The notes: generated by a model not told the origin, from the sequence alone. 32,587 bases of DNA from Flavobacteriales bacterium (GCA_004213965.1 SGZI01000009.1:1-32587); one strand, 5' to 3'; counted from the first letter of the stretch, positions 15,553 to 24,665 are shown. Numbers and translations: made by a program.

Positions 15553-18003
15553 ATGAATTATTTTATAGACGTTATTCTTCCTATTCCTGTCAATCAATTA
15601 TTTACTTATGAGATTAATGAGGATGAATTTTCTTTTTTAAAAAAAGGTATGAGAGTCGCAGTTCCTTTTGGAAGAAAAAAGATATATACTTCTATAGTGT
15701 TTTCAATACATAACAATTTGCCTACTAGTTATGAGGTTAAATCTATTTTTCAAATCATTGACAACAAACCATTAGTAAATGAAGATCAATTAAAATTTTG
15801 GGAATGGATTTCAAAATACTATATGTGTTCAATAGGTGAGGTCCTAAGAGCAGCTATTCCTAGTATTTTGCTATTAGAAAGTGAAACATCAATTTCTAAG
15901 CTGGATACATCAAACATAAATCAAGATGATTTGGATGATCAAGAGTTTCTAATTATGCAAGCTTTAGAAACTCAATCTCCATTAAAAATAAATGAGATTA
16001 CAAACATTTTAAACAAGAAAAATATTTTTAATCATTTAGATTCACTAAGTGAGAAAAACCTGATAGCTATAAATGAGAGTCTATATTCTAAATACAAACC
16101 AAAATTTTCAAGGTGTTTAAATCTTTCAGAATCATTTATTACTAAAGATGCTGTTGATGATTTAAAAATAAGTTTAAAACGCTCACCAAAACAGCTAGAA
16201 GTATTGAACTATTTTTTAGATCATAATAATAAAAATGATTTAATAGAGATTTCAGATTTAAAAAATATTGCTAAAGCTTCAACAGCTATTATTAAAAAAA
16301 TGATTGATAGAGGTGTATTTAAAGAGTCTTATATTCAGATAGATAGAATTCAAAATTCTAAGATTAATGTTAGTAAAGAAATTAAATTAAGTAAAGGCCA
16401 GAATACTGCATATAATAAAATTTTAGATTCATTTAATAGAAATAAAACTGTATTGTTCAATGGAGTAACATCATCTGGAAAAACAGAAATATATATCAAA
16501 ATAATCCAATCTATCTTAAAAAAAGGAGTAAAGGTTTTATACTTAGTTCCAGAAATTGCATTAACTACTCAATTAGTTAGTAGGTTATCCCAGGTTTTTT
16601 CTGAAGAATTAATAGTTTATCACTCTAGATTTTCAATTAATCAAAGGGTAGAGATATGGAATAAAGTTCTAGACTCAAAAAAACCACAACTAATAATAGG
16701 AGCAAGGTCATCTTTGCTTTTGCCATTTAGTAATTTAAAATTAATAATTATTGATGAAGAACATGAGCAGTCCTATAAGCAACATGAGCCTTCACCTAGA
16801 TACCATGCAAGAGATTCGTCAATTGTGTTGTCAAAACAGTTTAAGTCTAATGTTTTGCTTGGATCTGCTACACCAAGTATAGAAAGTTATTACAACGCAG
16901 CTGTATTAAACAAATACGATTTGGTGAGTTTAGATGAAAGATATAATAATTTACAATTACCATTTATAGAACTAGTTAATATTAGAGAAAAATATAAAGA
17001 AGGAAAAATGGTTGGTATTTTTAGTGATGACCTTCTTGAACAAATCAGCAAAACTGTTAATGAAAAAAAACAAGTTATACTGTTTCAAAATAGAAGGGGT
17101 TTCTCTCCAATTATTGAGTGTAATAAGTGCGGTTATTCTCCTAGATGTGTGAACTGCGATGTTAGCTTAACCTATCATTATAACAATAAATCATTGCGTT
17201 GTCATTATTGCGGTTATAATACTGATTTAATTCACGCATGTCCTTCATGTTTAAATAAGAATATAGTTTCCAAGGGATTTGGAACTCAACAGGTGGAACT
17301 AGAGATAAGTGAGCTGTTTCCAAACTATAGAGTTAAAAGATTAGATTATGATACAACAAGAGGGAAAAATAGTTTTAATAACATTATATCATCTTTTGAG
17401 AAAAATGAATTTGATATTTTAATTGGAACACAAATGGTCACTAAAGGTTTAGATTTTAAAAATGTAAAGTTAGTAGGAGTATTAAATGTAGATAATGCAC
17501 TGAATTTTCCTGATTTTAGAGCATATGAGAGATGTTACCAATTAATTCAGCAAGTTGCAGGCAGATCAGGTAGGTCAAAAGAAAGGGGTAAAGTATTAAT
17601 TCAAACATTTAATTCTTCGAATGATATCTTTAATCAGATTATTTCAAATGATTATGAATCGATGTTTAATAATCAGATTAAAGAAAGAAAAGAATTTAAG
17701 TACCCTCCATTTTATAAATTGATTAAAATAACTTTAAAACACAGGAATTTCACTCTTGTTAATGAATCCGCAGCTTGGTTAGCTAAGAACTTAACTCATG
17801 TTCTTAAAGGTAATGTGTTAGGGCCAGAATTCCCTCATATTAATAGAGTTAGAAATAAATATCAAAAAAATATTCTTATAAAAATTCCCTTAGATCAATC
17901 TTTAATTGCAACAAAGAGTTTTATTAATAAATCTAAAGATAAATTACATTCGATTTCATCTTATTCTTCTGTTAGTGTAATAATTAACGTAGATAATTAT
18001 TAA
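15553..18003 (+). CDS. priA: Primosomal protein N' (replication restart helicase PriA)
   Basis: A 816-residue superfamily-2 3'-5' helicase that recognises stalled forks and reloads the replisome. The N-terminal 3'-DNA-end binding domain starts YFIDVILPIPVNQLFTYEI. Helicase motifs include Walker A LFNGVTSSGKTEIYIK, DEEHEQSYKQHEPSPRYHARD and LLGSATPSIESYY. The zinc region has all eight cysteines: CNKCGYSPRCVNC and CHYCGYN..CPSC. Motif VI region is AYERCYQLIQQVAGRSGR. The stop TAA lies in a TTAA shared with the convergent LAB_N gene. Confidence 0.96.
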   Translation: MNYFIDVILPIPVNQLFTYEINEDEFSFLKKGMRVAVPFGRKKIYTSIVFSIHNNLPTSYEVKSIFQIIDNKPLVNEDQLKFWEWISKYYMCSIGEVLRAAIPSILLLESETSISKLDTSNINQDDLDDQEFLIMQALETQSPLKINEITNILNKKNIFNHLDSLSEKNLIAINESLYSKYKPKFSRCLNLSESFITKDAVDDLKISLKRSPKQLEVLNYFLDHNNKNDLIEISDLKNIAKASTAIIKKMIDRGVFKESYIQIDRIQNSKINVSKEIKLSKGQNTAYNKILDSFNRNKTVLFNGVTSSGKTEIYIKIIQSILKKGVKVLYLVPEIALTTQLVSRLSQVFSEELIVYHSRFSINQRVEIWNKVLDSKKPQLIIGARSSLLLPFSNLKLIIIDEEHEQSYKQHEPSPRYHARDSSIVLSKQFKSNVLLGSATPSIESYYNAAVLNKYDLVSLDERYNNLQLPFIELVNIREKYKEGKMVGIFSDDLLEQISKTVNEKKQVILFQNRRGFSPIIECNKCGYSPRCVNCDVSLTYHYNNKSLRCHYCGYNTDLIHACPSCLNKNIVSKGFGTQQVELEISELFPNYRVKRLDYDTTRGKNSFNNIISSFEKNEFDILIGTQMVTKGLDFKNVKLVGVLNVDNALNFPDFRAYERCYQLIQQVAGRSGRSKERGKVLIQTFNSSNDIFNQIISNDYESMFNNQIKERKEFKYPPFYKLIKITLKHRNFTLVNESAAWLAKNLTHVLKGNVLGPEFPHINRVRNKYQKNILIKIPLDQSLIATKSFINKSKDKLHSISSYSSVSVIINVDNY

Positions 18004-18647
18004 TCTGACGTCTTTGTATTTCTATTAATATATATGAAATAAATATTTCTAGAATACATAAAAATTCCTGCAACATGACTAATAAATAAAACAGGATCTA
18101 GTCTAAAAATAGAATATGTAATTATTAAAACAGCTCCTAGTATACTGATGATCCAAAATCCTAATGGTAGATGAGATTTTTTTAAAATTTCAGAAGACAT
18201 CCACTGATACACGTATCTAAAAGTAAATGTAATTTGTGAAATTATTCCGAGATATAATAGCCACTGAGGTATATCTGGATTATAAAAAAGAAATTCAAGG
18301 TTAAAGAAATTAGAATTCCACGCCCTTTCAATACAAATTATAATTGGTAATAATAATAGGATTTGTCTAATAATTAAATTAAAATTTATCCATTTTTTTT
18401 GTATTTGTAAATTTCTTATGTAGATATAATATCCAATAAATTGTCCAAACATAATAGCGAAATCATCTCTAAAATATCCATACATAAAGAATAGGAGTGA
18501 AGCACTTAGGCTTAATATCCAATAAATTGTTGGTGTAATTACTTTTGCCTCACGTTCCGTGTAAAACCATTGGATAATTACTCTTGCACTAAAAAAGAAT
18601 TGTGCTATAAATCCTAATATAATAATCTCAATTGGAATATCAATCAT
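18000..18647 (-). CDS. Duplicated LAB_N-domain membrane protein
   Basis: A 215-residue membrane protein made of two copies of the lipid-A-disaccharide-synthase N-terminal (LAB_N) domain. The first is IIILGFIAQFFFSARVIIQWFYTEREAKVITPTIYWILSL and the second, near residue 128, is LLYLGIISQITFTFRYVYQWMSSEILKKSHLPLGFWIIS. Each has the conserved pattern of aromatic/Gln-rich helices and a second helix with a Gly-Gln or Gly-His segment (GQFIGYYIYIRNL; SHVAGIFMYSRNI). No LpxB catalytic domain is attached. It overlaps the DPM1-like glycosyltransferase gene by 8 bases, suggesting a joint role in lipid-linked sugar transfer or flipping; that role is inference. Confidence 0.85.
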   Translation of the reverse strand: MIDIPIEIIILGFIAQFFFSARVIIQWFYTEREAKVITPTIYWILSLSASLLFFMYGYFRDDFAIMFGQFIGYYIYIRNLQIQKKWINFNLIIRQILLLLPIIICIERAWNSNFFNLEFLFYNPDIPQWLLYLGIISQITFTFRYVYQWMSSEILKKSHLPLGFWIISILGAVLIITYSIFRLDPVLFISHVAGIFMYSRNIYFIYINRNTKTSD

Positions 18648-19350
18648 TATTATCTATTTGGTAATTAATATATTTTCTTCTCATCCAAATAAATGCGAAA
18701 CAATCAGATAATGGGCCCAATATTCTATTAAATAACCCAAATTTTGCTTTTCCGGCTATTCTTGGAAAATGCTGAACAGGAATTTCAATAATTTTACCTT
18801 TTTGAAGAAGTATCATGGCTGGTAAAAATCTATGTAATCCTTTAAACATTGGAATTCTCTTGGCGTAATCAGTTTTTATAACTTTTAATGGACATCCTGT
18901 ATCATTTACTCCATCATTAGTAAATAAATTTCTAATGTTATTAGCCGCTAATGAAGTTAATTTTTTAATTAATGAATCCTTTCTTTTAGCTCTATACCCC
19001 GTAACAAGATCATACTTTCCAATATATTTTAATAAATTATGAAAATCATTTGGCGATGTTTGTAAATCGGCATCAATATAGCCTAGATATTCTGAATCAC
19101 ATAAATCAAATCCTGCCTTTAAAGCACTGCTAAGACCATGATTAGTTTTAAAAGATACATATTCAAAGAAACTATTTTTTTCACATAGTCTTTTGATTAT
19201 CTCTTTACTTCCGTCAGTAGATCCATCATCTATTATAAGAATTTTTGTTTTGTATTTAGTTGAATTAATAAATTTCATTAATTCAACTTCTAATCTAGAT
19301 AGATTATCCTTCTCATTAAAAACAGGTACTACTATTGTGAATTTTACCAT
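18640..19350 (-). CDS. Family-2 glycosyltransferase, DPM1-like
   Basis: A 236-residue GT-A glycosyltransferase related to dolichol/undecaprenyl-phosphate sugar synthases. Visible motifs are FTIVVPVFNEKDNLSRLE, the nucleotide-binding IIDDGSTDGSKEII, GLSSALKAGFDLC and the metal-binding YIDADLQTSP. The acceptor region has FKGLHRFLPAMILLQKG and EIPVQHFPRIAGKAKFG, as in polyprenyl-phosphate glycosyltransferases. There are no C-terminal membrane helices, unlike ArnC or GtrB. The likely product is a polyprenyl-phosphate monosaccharide for envelope modification. It is 1 base downstream of meaB and overlaps the LAB_N gene. Confidence 0.9.
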   Translation of the reverse strand: MVKFTIVVPVFNEKDNLSRLEVELMKFINSTKYKTKILIIDDGSTDGSKEIIKRLCEKNSFFEYVSFKTNHGLSSALKAGFDLCDSEYLGYIDADLQTSPNDFHNLLKYIGKYDLVTGYRAKRKDSLIKKLTSLAANNIRNLFTNDGVNDTGCPLKVIKTDYAKRIPMFKGLHRFLPAMILLQKGKIIEIPVQHFPRIAGKAKFGLFNRILGPLSDCFAFIWMRRKYINYQIDNND

Positions 19351-19351
19351 A

Positions 19352-20338
19352 TTATATTTTTAATAAAACAGCAGCAGCAGCAAATGGAGTTGTTTTATTT
19401 TTATCTAATAAATTATATTGATTTTCCAGCTCTTTTTTAATTTCATCATTACTGAAAAAATCAGATTGTAATTTATCATTTATAGTCTGTAATAACCAAT
19501 ATTTATTTTGACGTTTTCTGTTCTCAGCAAAAAATTTATTCTCTTTTGTATCAGAGATGTATTTTAATACCAATTTCCAAATAGGTTCAATACCTGAATT
19601 ATTAATTGAGCTGCATGTCAGCACTTTTGGAACCCAATTAGATTTTTTTGTCGGGTATAATTTTAATGCCATTGAAAATTCTGCCATGGCCTTATTAGAT
19701 TCATCAATATTGTCTCCATCTGCTTTATTTATTATTATTGCATCTGCCATTTCAATTATACCTCTTTTTATACCTTGTAATTCATCTCCAGCACCAGAGA
19801 GTTTTAATAGTAGAAAGATGTCTACCATTTCAGAGACACTAATTTCATTTTGACCAACACCAACAGTTTCAACTATAATTATATTATATCCTGCAGCTTC
19901 ACATAGAATAATTGATTCTCTAGTTTTTTTTGCTACACCTCCATAATGGCTTGATGCAGGGCTAGGTCTTATGAAAGCATTTTTATTATTAACTAGAGTA
20001 TTCATTCTAGTTTTATCGCCCATAATACTGCCGCGACTGACTGTGCTGGTTGGGTCAATAGCTAAAATAGCAACTTTATATCCTTGCTCTGTAAGTTGAT
20101 TTCCAAAAGCCTCAATAAAAGTACTTTTCCCCACTCCTGGGACACCTGTTATGCCAATTCTTATTGAATTAGTTCTATTTTTAAGACATGAAGAAATTAT
20201 TTTATTAGAATTAGATATGTCTTTTACATTATCACTTTCAACTATTGTAATAGCTTTACTTAAAGAAACAATATCACCATTTAACAATCCGCTAATAACC
20301 TTTTTAACATCTATTTGTTTTTTAGGTATTTGTTTCAT
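19352..20338 (-). CDS. meaB: MeaB/ArgK G3E-family GTPase, B12 enzyme chaperone
   Basis: A 328-residue P-loop GTPase that guards and reactivates adenosylcobalamin-dependent methylmalonyl-CoA mutase and gates cofactor loading. The Walker A is GITGVPGVGKSTFIEAFG (residues 63-79), followed by VAILAIDPTSTVSRGSIMGDKTRM, the switch region RPSPASSHYGGVA, VETVGVGQNE and the guanine-specificity motif INKADGDN. No mutase gene is in the window, but a PduO-type adenosyltransferase lies 4 kb away. The gene sits 19 bases after secA, and the glycosyltransferase begins one base after it, so cotranscription with the envelope genes is likely. Confidence 0.95.
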   Translation of the reverse strand: MKQIPKKQIDVKKVISGLLNGDIVSLSKAITIVESDNVKDISNSNKIISSCLKNRTNSIRIGITGVPGVGKSTFIEAFGNQLTEQGYKVAILAIDPTSTVSRGSIMGDKTRMNTLVNNKNAFIRPSPASSHYGGVAKKTRESIILCEAAGYNIIIVETVGVGQNEISVSEMVDIFLLLKLSGAGDELQGIKRGIIEMADAIIINKADGDNIDESNKAMAEFSMALKLYPTKKSNWVPKVLTCSSINNSGIEPIWKLVLKYISDTKENKFFAENRKRQNKYWLLQTINDKLQSDFFSNDEIKKELENQYNLLDKNKTTPFAAAAVLLKI

Positions 20339-20357
20339 GATAAAATAAATTATTTTT

Positions 20358-23300
20358 TTATGTAGTAGTAGTTTTTTCTGAAATCACCCATTCTCCTTTA
20401 TCAATTAATGGTTCAGCATGCTTAAATTTCATTTCTTTATTCTCACCAGTGGAAACATTCTTTATAGTTATTCTATCATTTCTTCCAATCTTTGGTTTAT
20501 CTCTAACAATTGTCTCTATTTGTTGTGTTTGATTATTTCCAGCCGCCTTGTTTCTTGAGCTTAACTCATCAATGTTTGGAATCTCTTCCTTAGATGTATT
20601 GATTTTAGTAACTTTCCTTGGCCTAGCTTCTTGAATATTTTTTGCACTTTCATTTGAAATCTCAGCTTTAAATAAAAATGATAAAATATCTTTATTTACT
20701 CCATCGATCAAGTTTTTAAATAATTCAAAAGATTCAAATTTATATATTAAAAGGGGATCCTTTTGCTCATGAACTGCTAGTTGAACAGACTGTTTTAGTT
20801 CATCCATTTTTCTTAAATGATTTTTCCATGAATTATCTAAAATTGCTAATGATATGTTTTTTTCAAAATCTGTTACAAGCTGCTGCCCATCAGATGAATA
20901 AGCTTTTTCTAAATCTGTAACTACTTGTAGAGTTTTAATTCCATCAGTAAATGGAACAACAATTCGTTTAAATCTATCCTTTTGATTTTCATATACATGT
21001 TTTATTACTGGGAATGCTAATTTAGCATTTGCTTCAATTTTATTTAAGTAGTGAGCAAGTGCTAGCTTATAAATTTTATTTATAATTTCATTATCATTCA
21101 TTGATTCAAATTCTTCGGATGATAAATCTGTACTTATAGAAAAGAATTTTATTAACTCAAATTCAAAATTTTTGTAATCATTAGTTTCTTTATTGTTTAA
21201 TACAATACTTTCACATGTGTCATATATCATATTTGCAATATCTATTCTTAACCTGTCACCAAACAATGAGTTATATCTTCTTTTGTAAATAACTTCCCTT
21301 TGAGCATTCATTACATCATCATATTCTAACAATCTTTTTCTTATCCCAAAATTATTTTCTTCTACTTTTTTTTGTGCTCTTTCAATTGATTTGGTTATCA
21401 TAGAGTGTTGAATTACCTCTCCTTCTTCTAATCCCATTCTATCCATCATTTTTGCAATCTTTTCACTACCAAATAATCTCATTAAATTATCTTCTAGAGA
21501 AACATAAAATTGTGAACTGCCAGGGTCTCCTTGTCTTCCAGATCTACCTCTTAATTGTCTATCAACTCTTCTTGAATCATGTCTTTCTGTACCAACAATA
21601 GACAATCCTCCTAGATCAAGAACTTCTTTGCTTAGTTTAATATCGGTTCCCCTTCCTGCCATATTAGTTGCGATAGTGACTTGGCCTGATTTACCAGCTT
21701 CAGCAACAATGTCAGATTCTTTCTTGTGAAGCTTTGCATTCAAGATATTGTGAGGTACTTTCCTTATACTAAGCATTTTTCCAAGTAATTCACTAATTTC
21801 AACAGAAGTAGTACCGATTAATACTGGTCGACCTAACTGAGATAAATTGGTAACTTGTTCAATAACTGCATTATATTTTTCTCTTTTAGTTTTATATACC
21901 AAATCTTCTTTATCATCTCTAATCACAGGCTTATTTGTTGGAATTTCAACTACATCTAGCTTGTAGATATCCCAAAATTCTCCAGCTTCAGTTACTGCGG
22001 TACCTGTCATTCCTGAAAGTTTGCCATACATCCTAAAATAATTTTGTAGCGTTATAGTGGCAAATGTTTGTGTGGCAGATTCAATTTTAACATTTTCTTT
22101 AGCTTCTATTGCTTGATGAAGACCATCACTATATCTTCTGCCATCCATTATCCTTCCAGTTTGTTCATCAACGATCAGTACTTTATTGTCCATTACTACA
22201 TACTGAATATCTTTTTCAAATAATGCATAAGCTTTAAGCAGCTGGTTTATTGAATGGATTCTTTCAGATTTAATATTAAAATCTCTATAAAGCTCTTCTT
22301 TTAAAGCTGCTTCTTTTTCAGGTTTATATTCTTTAGATTCTATTTTAGATATTTCCATTCCTATTTCTGGCATAATAAAAAAGTTTGGATCATCTTTTCC
22401 TGAAAGGAATTCAATTCCTTTGTCAGTAAGTTCTATCTGATTGTTTTTTTCATCAATAACATAATAAAGTGCCTCATCAATCTTTGGCATTTCCCTGTTA
22501 TTATCTTGCATGTAAAAATTTTCAGTTTTTTGTAATAACTGCTTTATACCTTCCTCACTCAAGTATTTAATTAATGCTTTATTTTTTGGAATTCCTCGAT
22601 ATACTCTAAGTAAATTGAAGGCACCTTCATCTTTGTTATTATTAGAGATGTTGTTTTTTGCTTCAGCCAATGTAGCAGTTAACAGTTGTCTTTGGACAGA
22701 CACTATCTTTTCAATTTTAGGCTTAAGCTCATTAAATTCATGTTTGTCTCCTTGTGGAACTGCGCCAGATATTATTAAAGGAGTTCTTGCATCATCTACC
22801 AAAACAGAATCAACCTCATCAACAATAGCATAATTATGTTTCCTTTGAACAAGATCATCAGGTGAGTTAGCCATATTATCTCTTAGATAGTCAAACCCAA
22901 ATTCATTATTTGTTCCATATGTAATATCAGCATTATATGCATTTTTTCTTTCTGTTGAATTAGGCTTGTAATAATTAATACAATCTACTTTCAATCCATG
23001 AAATTCGAAGATTGGAGCCATCCAAGCACTATCTCTTTTTGCTAAATAATCATTTACTGTTACAATATGAACTCCTCTTCCAGACAAAGCATTTAAATAT
23101 ACCGGCAAGGTTGCTACTAGAGTTTTACCTTCTCCAGTTTGCATTTCAGCAATTTTTCCTTGGTGCATAGCAATACCGCCAATCAACTGAACATCATAGT
23201 GAATCATATCCCAGGTTATTGGTTTACCAGCTGCATCCCATGAGTTTTTCCAGACAGCATTGTCTTGATTTAACTGCACATAATCTTTATTCGAAGAAAT

Positions 23301-23717
23301 TTCTCTATCAAAAGCTGTTGCTTTAACGATAATTTCTTTGTTATTAAAGAAGCGTTTAGCGGTCTCTTTAATAACTGCAAATGCTTTAGGTAAGATTTTA
23401 TTTAGAGTATCTTCAGTGGTTTTGTAGCATTCTTCTTCAAGATTATCTATTTGGTTGTATAGCTCTTCTTTTTTATCAAAGTCTTTAGTCTCATCTACAT
23501 TATCTTTGAGTTGTTTTATCTGTTCTTTAATTTCATTAATAGATGAATTTATTTCAGATTTAAAATTTTGAGTCTGCTCTCTTAATTCATTGTCATTTAG
23601 TTTAGAAATCTCATCTTCAAATGATTTAATTTCTTCAACTATAGGTAGTATTAATTTTACATCCTTTTTGGCTTTGTCTCCTACAAATAATTTAAGAATT
23701 GAATTAAAAAAACTCAT
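20358..23717 (-). CDS. secA: Preprotein translocase ATPase SecA
   Basis: The motor that drives preproteins through SecYEG. At 1119 residues it is longer than Escherichia coli SecA (901), as usual in Bacteroidota, partly because of a charged coiled-coil-like insertion near residues 50-105. Motifs include Walker A MQTGEGKTL (193-200), VDEVDSVLVDDARTPLIISG, MTGTAVTEAGEF, TIATNMAGRGTDIKL and RQLRGRSGRQGDPGSSQFY. The C-terminus lacks the SecB-binding CxCxSGxxxHxxC zinc motif and ends instead GRNDRITIKNVSTGENKEMKFKHAEPLIDKGEW. It has its own promoter candidate below the DUF2795 terminator. Confidence 0.97.
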   Translation of the reverse strand: MSFFNSILKLFVGDKAKKDVKLILPIVEEIKSFEDEISKLNDNELREQTQNFKSEINSSINEIKEQIKQLKDNVDETKDFDKKEELYNQIDNLEEECYKTTEDTLNKILPKAFAVIKETAKRFFNNKEIIVKATAFDREISSNKDYVQLNQDNAVWKNSWDAAGKPITWDMIHYDVQLIGGIAMHQGKIAEMQTGEGKTLVATLPVYLNALSGRGVHIVTVNDYLAKRDSAWMAPIFEFHGLKVDCINYYKPNSTERKNAYNADITYGTNNEFGFDYLRDNMANSPDDLVQRKHNYAIVDEVDSVLVDDARTPLIISGAVPQGDKHEFNELKPKIEKIVSVQRQLLTATLAEAKNNISNNNKDEGAFNLLRVYRGIPKNKALIKYLSEEGIKQLLQKTENFYMQDNNREMPKIDEALYYVIDEKNNQIELTDKGIEFLSGKDDPNFFIMPEIGMEISKIESKEYKPEKEAALKEELYRDFNIKSERIHSINQLLKAYALFEKDIQYVVMDNKVLIVDEQTGRIMDGRRYSDGLHQAIEAKENVKIESATQTFATITLQNYFRMYGKLSGMTGTAVTEAGEFWDIYKLDVVEIPTNKPVIRDDKEDLVYKTKREKYNAVIEQVTNLSQLGRPVLIGTTSVEISELLGKMLSIRKVPHNILNAKLHKKESDIVAEAGKSGQVTIATNMAGRGTDIKLSKEVLDLGGLSIVGTERHDSRRVDRQLRGRSGRQGDPGSSQFYVSLEDNLMRLFGSEKIAKMMDRMGLEEGEVIQHSMITKSIERAQKKVEENNFGIRKRLLEYDDVMNAQREVIYKRRYNSLFGDRLRIDIANMIYDTCESIVLNNKETNDYKNFEFELIKFFSISTDLSSEEFESMNDNEIINKIYKLALAHYLNKIEANAKLAFPVIKHVYENQKDRFKRIVVPFTDGIKTLQVVTDLEKAYSSDGQQLVTDFEKNISLAILDNSWKNHLRKMDELKQSVQLAVHEQKDPLLIYKFESFELFKNLIDGVNKDILSFLFKAEISNESAKNIQEARPRKVTKINTSKEEIPNIDELSSRNKAAGNNQTQQIETIVRDKPKIGRNDRITIKNVSTGENKEMKFKHAEPLIDKGEWVISEKTTTT

Positions 23718-23746
23718 AAGTTTTATCAGATAGTGATTTTAATTTT

Positions 23747-23754
23747 CAAAGATA
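23747..23754 (-). promoter_or_regulatory. Candidate -7 element (TATCTTTG) of secA
   Basis: On the minus strand TATCTTTG is an exact TAnnTTTG match 29 bases before the secA ATG and just below the DUF2795 terminator. The -33 region is AT-rich without a clear TTG. Confidence 0.5.
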
Positions 23755-23776
23755 CAATTTGTTTAATGAAAATATT

Positions 23777-23804
23777 AAAAAAAGCCTCAGTTAAGAGACT
23801 TTTT
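23777..23804 (-). terminator. Rho-independent terminator after DUF2795
   Basis: On the minus strand AAAGTCTC pairs with GAGGCTTT (one G-U pair) around a six-base loop, plus flanking A-T pairs, and is followed by a T-run. It is placed directly after the DUF2795 stop codon and isolates that gene from secA. The flanking A and T tracts make it symmetrical enough to act in both directions, but there is no plus-strand gene here. Confidence 0.85.
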
Positions 23805-23809
23805 GAAGT

Positions 23810-24031
23810 TTAATATTCATCTTCATTCCAAAGATAATCCTCATCAGTTGGATAATCTGTCCATATTTCTTGAATAGATTCGTAAAGGTCCCCCTCATCT
23901 TCAATTGCCTGCAAGTTTTCTACAACTTCTAATGGTGCTCCAGTTCTAATAGAATAATCTATCAATTCATCTTTTGTAGCTGGCCATGGAGCATCGCTTA
24001 AGTAAGAGGCTAATTCTAAAGTCCAATACAT
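23810..24031 (-). CDS. DUF2795-domain small acidic protein
   Basis: A 73-residue soluble protein, MYWTLELASYLSDAPWPATKDELIDYSIRTGAPLEV at the start, which matches DUF2795. The fold is a short winged-helix-like helical bundle; the carboxy end (WTDYPTDEDYLWNEDEY) is strongly acidic and aromatic. No function is established. In Bacteroidota a gene of this type is often found next to secA, which I recall but cannot verify here. It has its own near-perfect promoter and terminator, so it is probably abundant and independently expressed. Confidence 0.88.
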   Translation of the reverse strand: MYWTLELASYLSDAPWPATKDELIDYSIRTGAPLEVVENLQAIEDEGDLYESIQEIWTDYPTDEDYLWNEDEY

Positions 24032-24047
24032 GATAAACTATTTTTTG

Positions 24048-24077
24048 CAAAAATATATTTTTAGATGAAAAAAGCAA
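24048..24077 (-). promoter_or_regulatory. Strong Bacteroidota promoter of the DUF2795 gene
   Basis: Minus strand TTG (24077-24075), a 19-base spacer and TATTTTTG (24055-24048) fit TTG-N19-TAnnTTTG exactly. The predicted start lies about 10-13 bases upstream of the ATG, giving a very short leader. Confidence 0.75.
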
Positions 24078-24103
24078 GTAATTAAGGATGTTTTTTTTAA
24101 TAA

Positions 24104-24661
24104 CTATGATTCCCAAGGGATTTCATTAATCTCTAGATCATTTGAAAATTTTCTTGCTAGCACGAACATATAATCAGACAGTCTATTTAAGTATACTAAA
24201 ATTTCATCTTGAAAATTATAAATAGATTTTAATTTTGATGCATTTCTCTCAGCTCTTCTGCAAACGGATCTAGCTATATGACAATATGAAACATTTTCAT
24301 GACCACCTGGGATAATAAATTTGTCAATTTTTGGTAATTTATTTGAAATGAAATCAATATCGTTTTCTATTGTAGTGATATCTTTATTTAAGATTTTTAG
24401 TTTTTTAGTTTTTAAAATTTTATCTGCTGTTTCTTTATCTTGAAATGCAAGTATTGCACCTATATTAAATAAATTTCTTTGTATTTCTATCAATGAATTT
24501 TTTGTTTTAGGATCATTTGTAAAATCTCTTATTAAGCCTATATACGAATTTAGTTCGTCAATGGATCCATAAGCATCAACCTGAATATTATGTTTTTTGA
24601 CATCTTTACCGCCAATTAATTTTGTAGATCCTTTATCTCCTGATTTTGTATAAATTTTCAT
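24104..24661 (-). CDS. pduO: ATP:cob(I)alamin adenosyltransferase, PduO type
   Basis: Transfers the adenosyl group of ATP to cob(I)alamin to make adenosylcobalamin. The 185-residue protein has the PduO N-terminal ATP loop TKSGDKGSTKLIGGKDVKK, VDAYGSIDELNSYIGLIR, and the C-terminal CRRAERNASK and LNRLSDYMFVLARK segments, which build the trimer-interface active site. This matches the PduO/MMAB branch, not CobA. It is 4 bases downstream of the lnb candidate gene. Together with meaB it implies an adenosylcobalamin enzyme, probably methylmalonyl-CoA mutase. Confidence 0.95.
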   Translation of the reverse strand: MKIYTKSGDKGSTKLIGGKDVKKHNIQVDAYGSIDELNSYIGLIRDFTNDPKTKNSLIEIQRNLFNIGAILAFQDKETADKILKTKKLKILNKDITTIENDIDFISNKLPKIDKFIIPGGHENVSYCHIARSVCRRAERNASKLKSIYNFQDEILVYLNRLSDYMFVLARKFSNDLEINEIPWES

Positions 24662-24665
24662 TAAA

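Noticed and set aside
19557-20348. Two plus-strand ORFs (98 and 65 residues) inside meaB
   Set aside because: Shadows of a fully conserved GTPase gene.
22615-22833. 72-residue plus-strand ORF inside secA
   Set aside because: Antisense to SecA motif DEVDSVLVDDARTP; no independent support.
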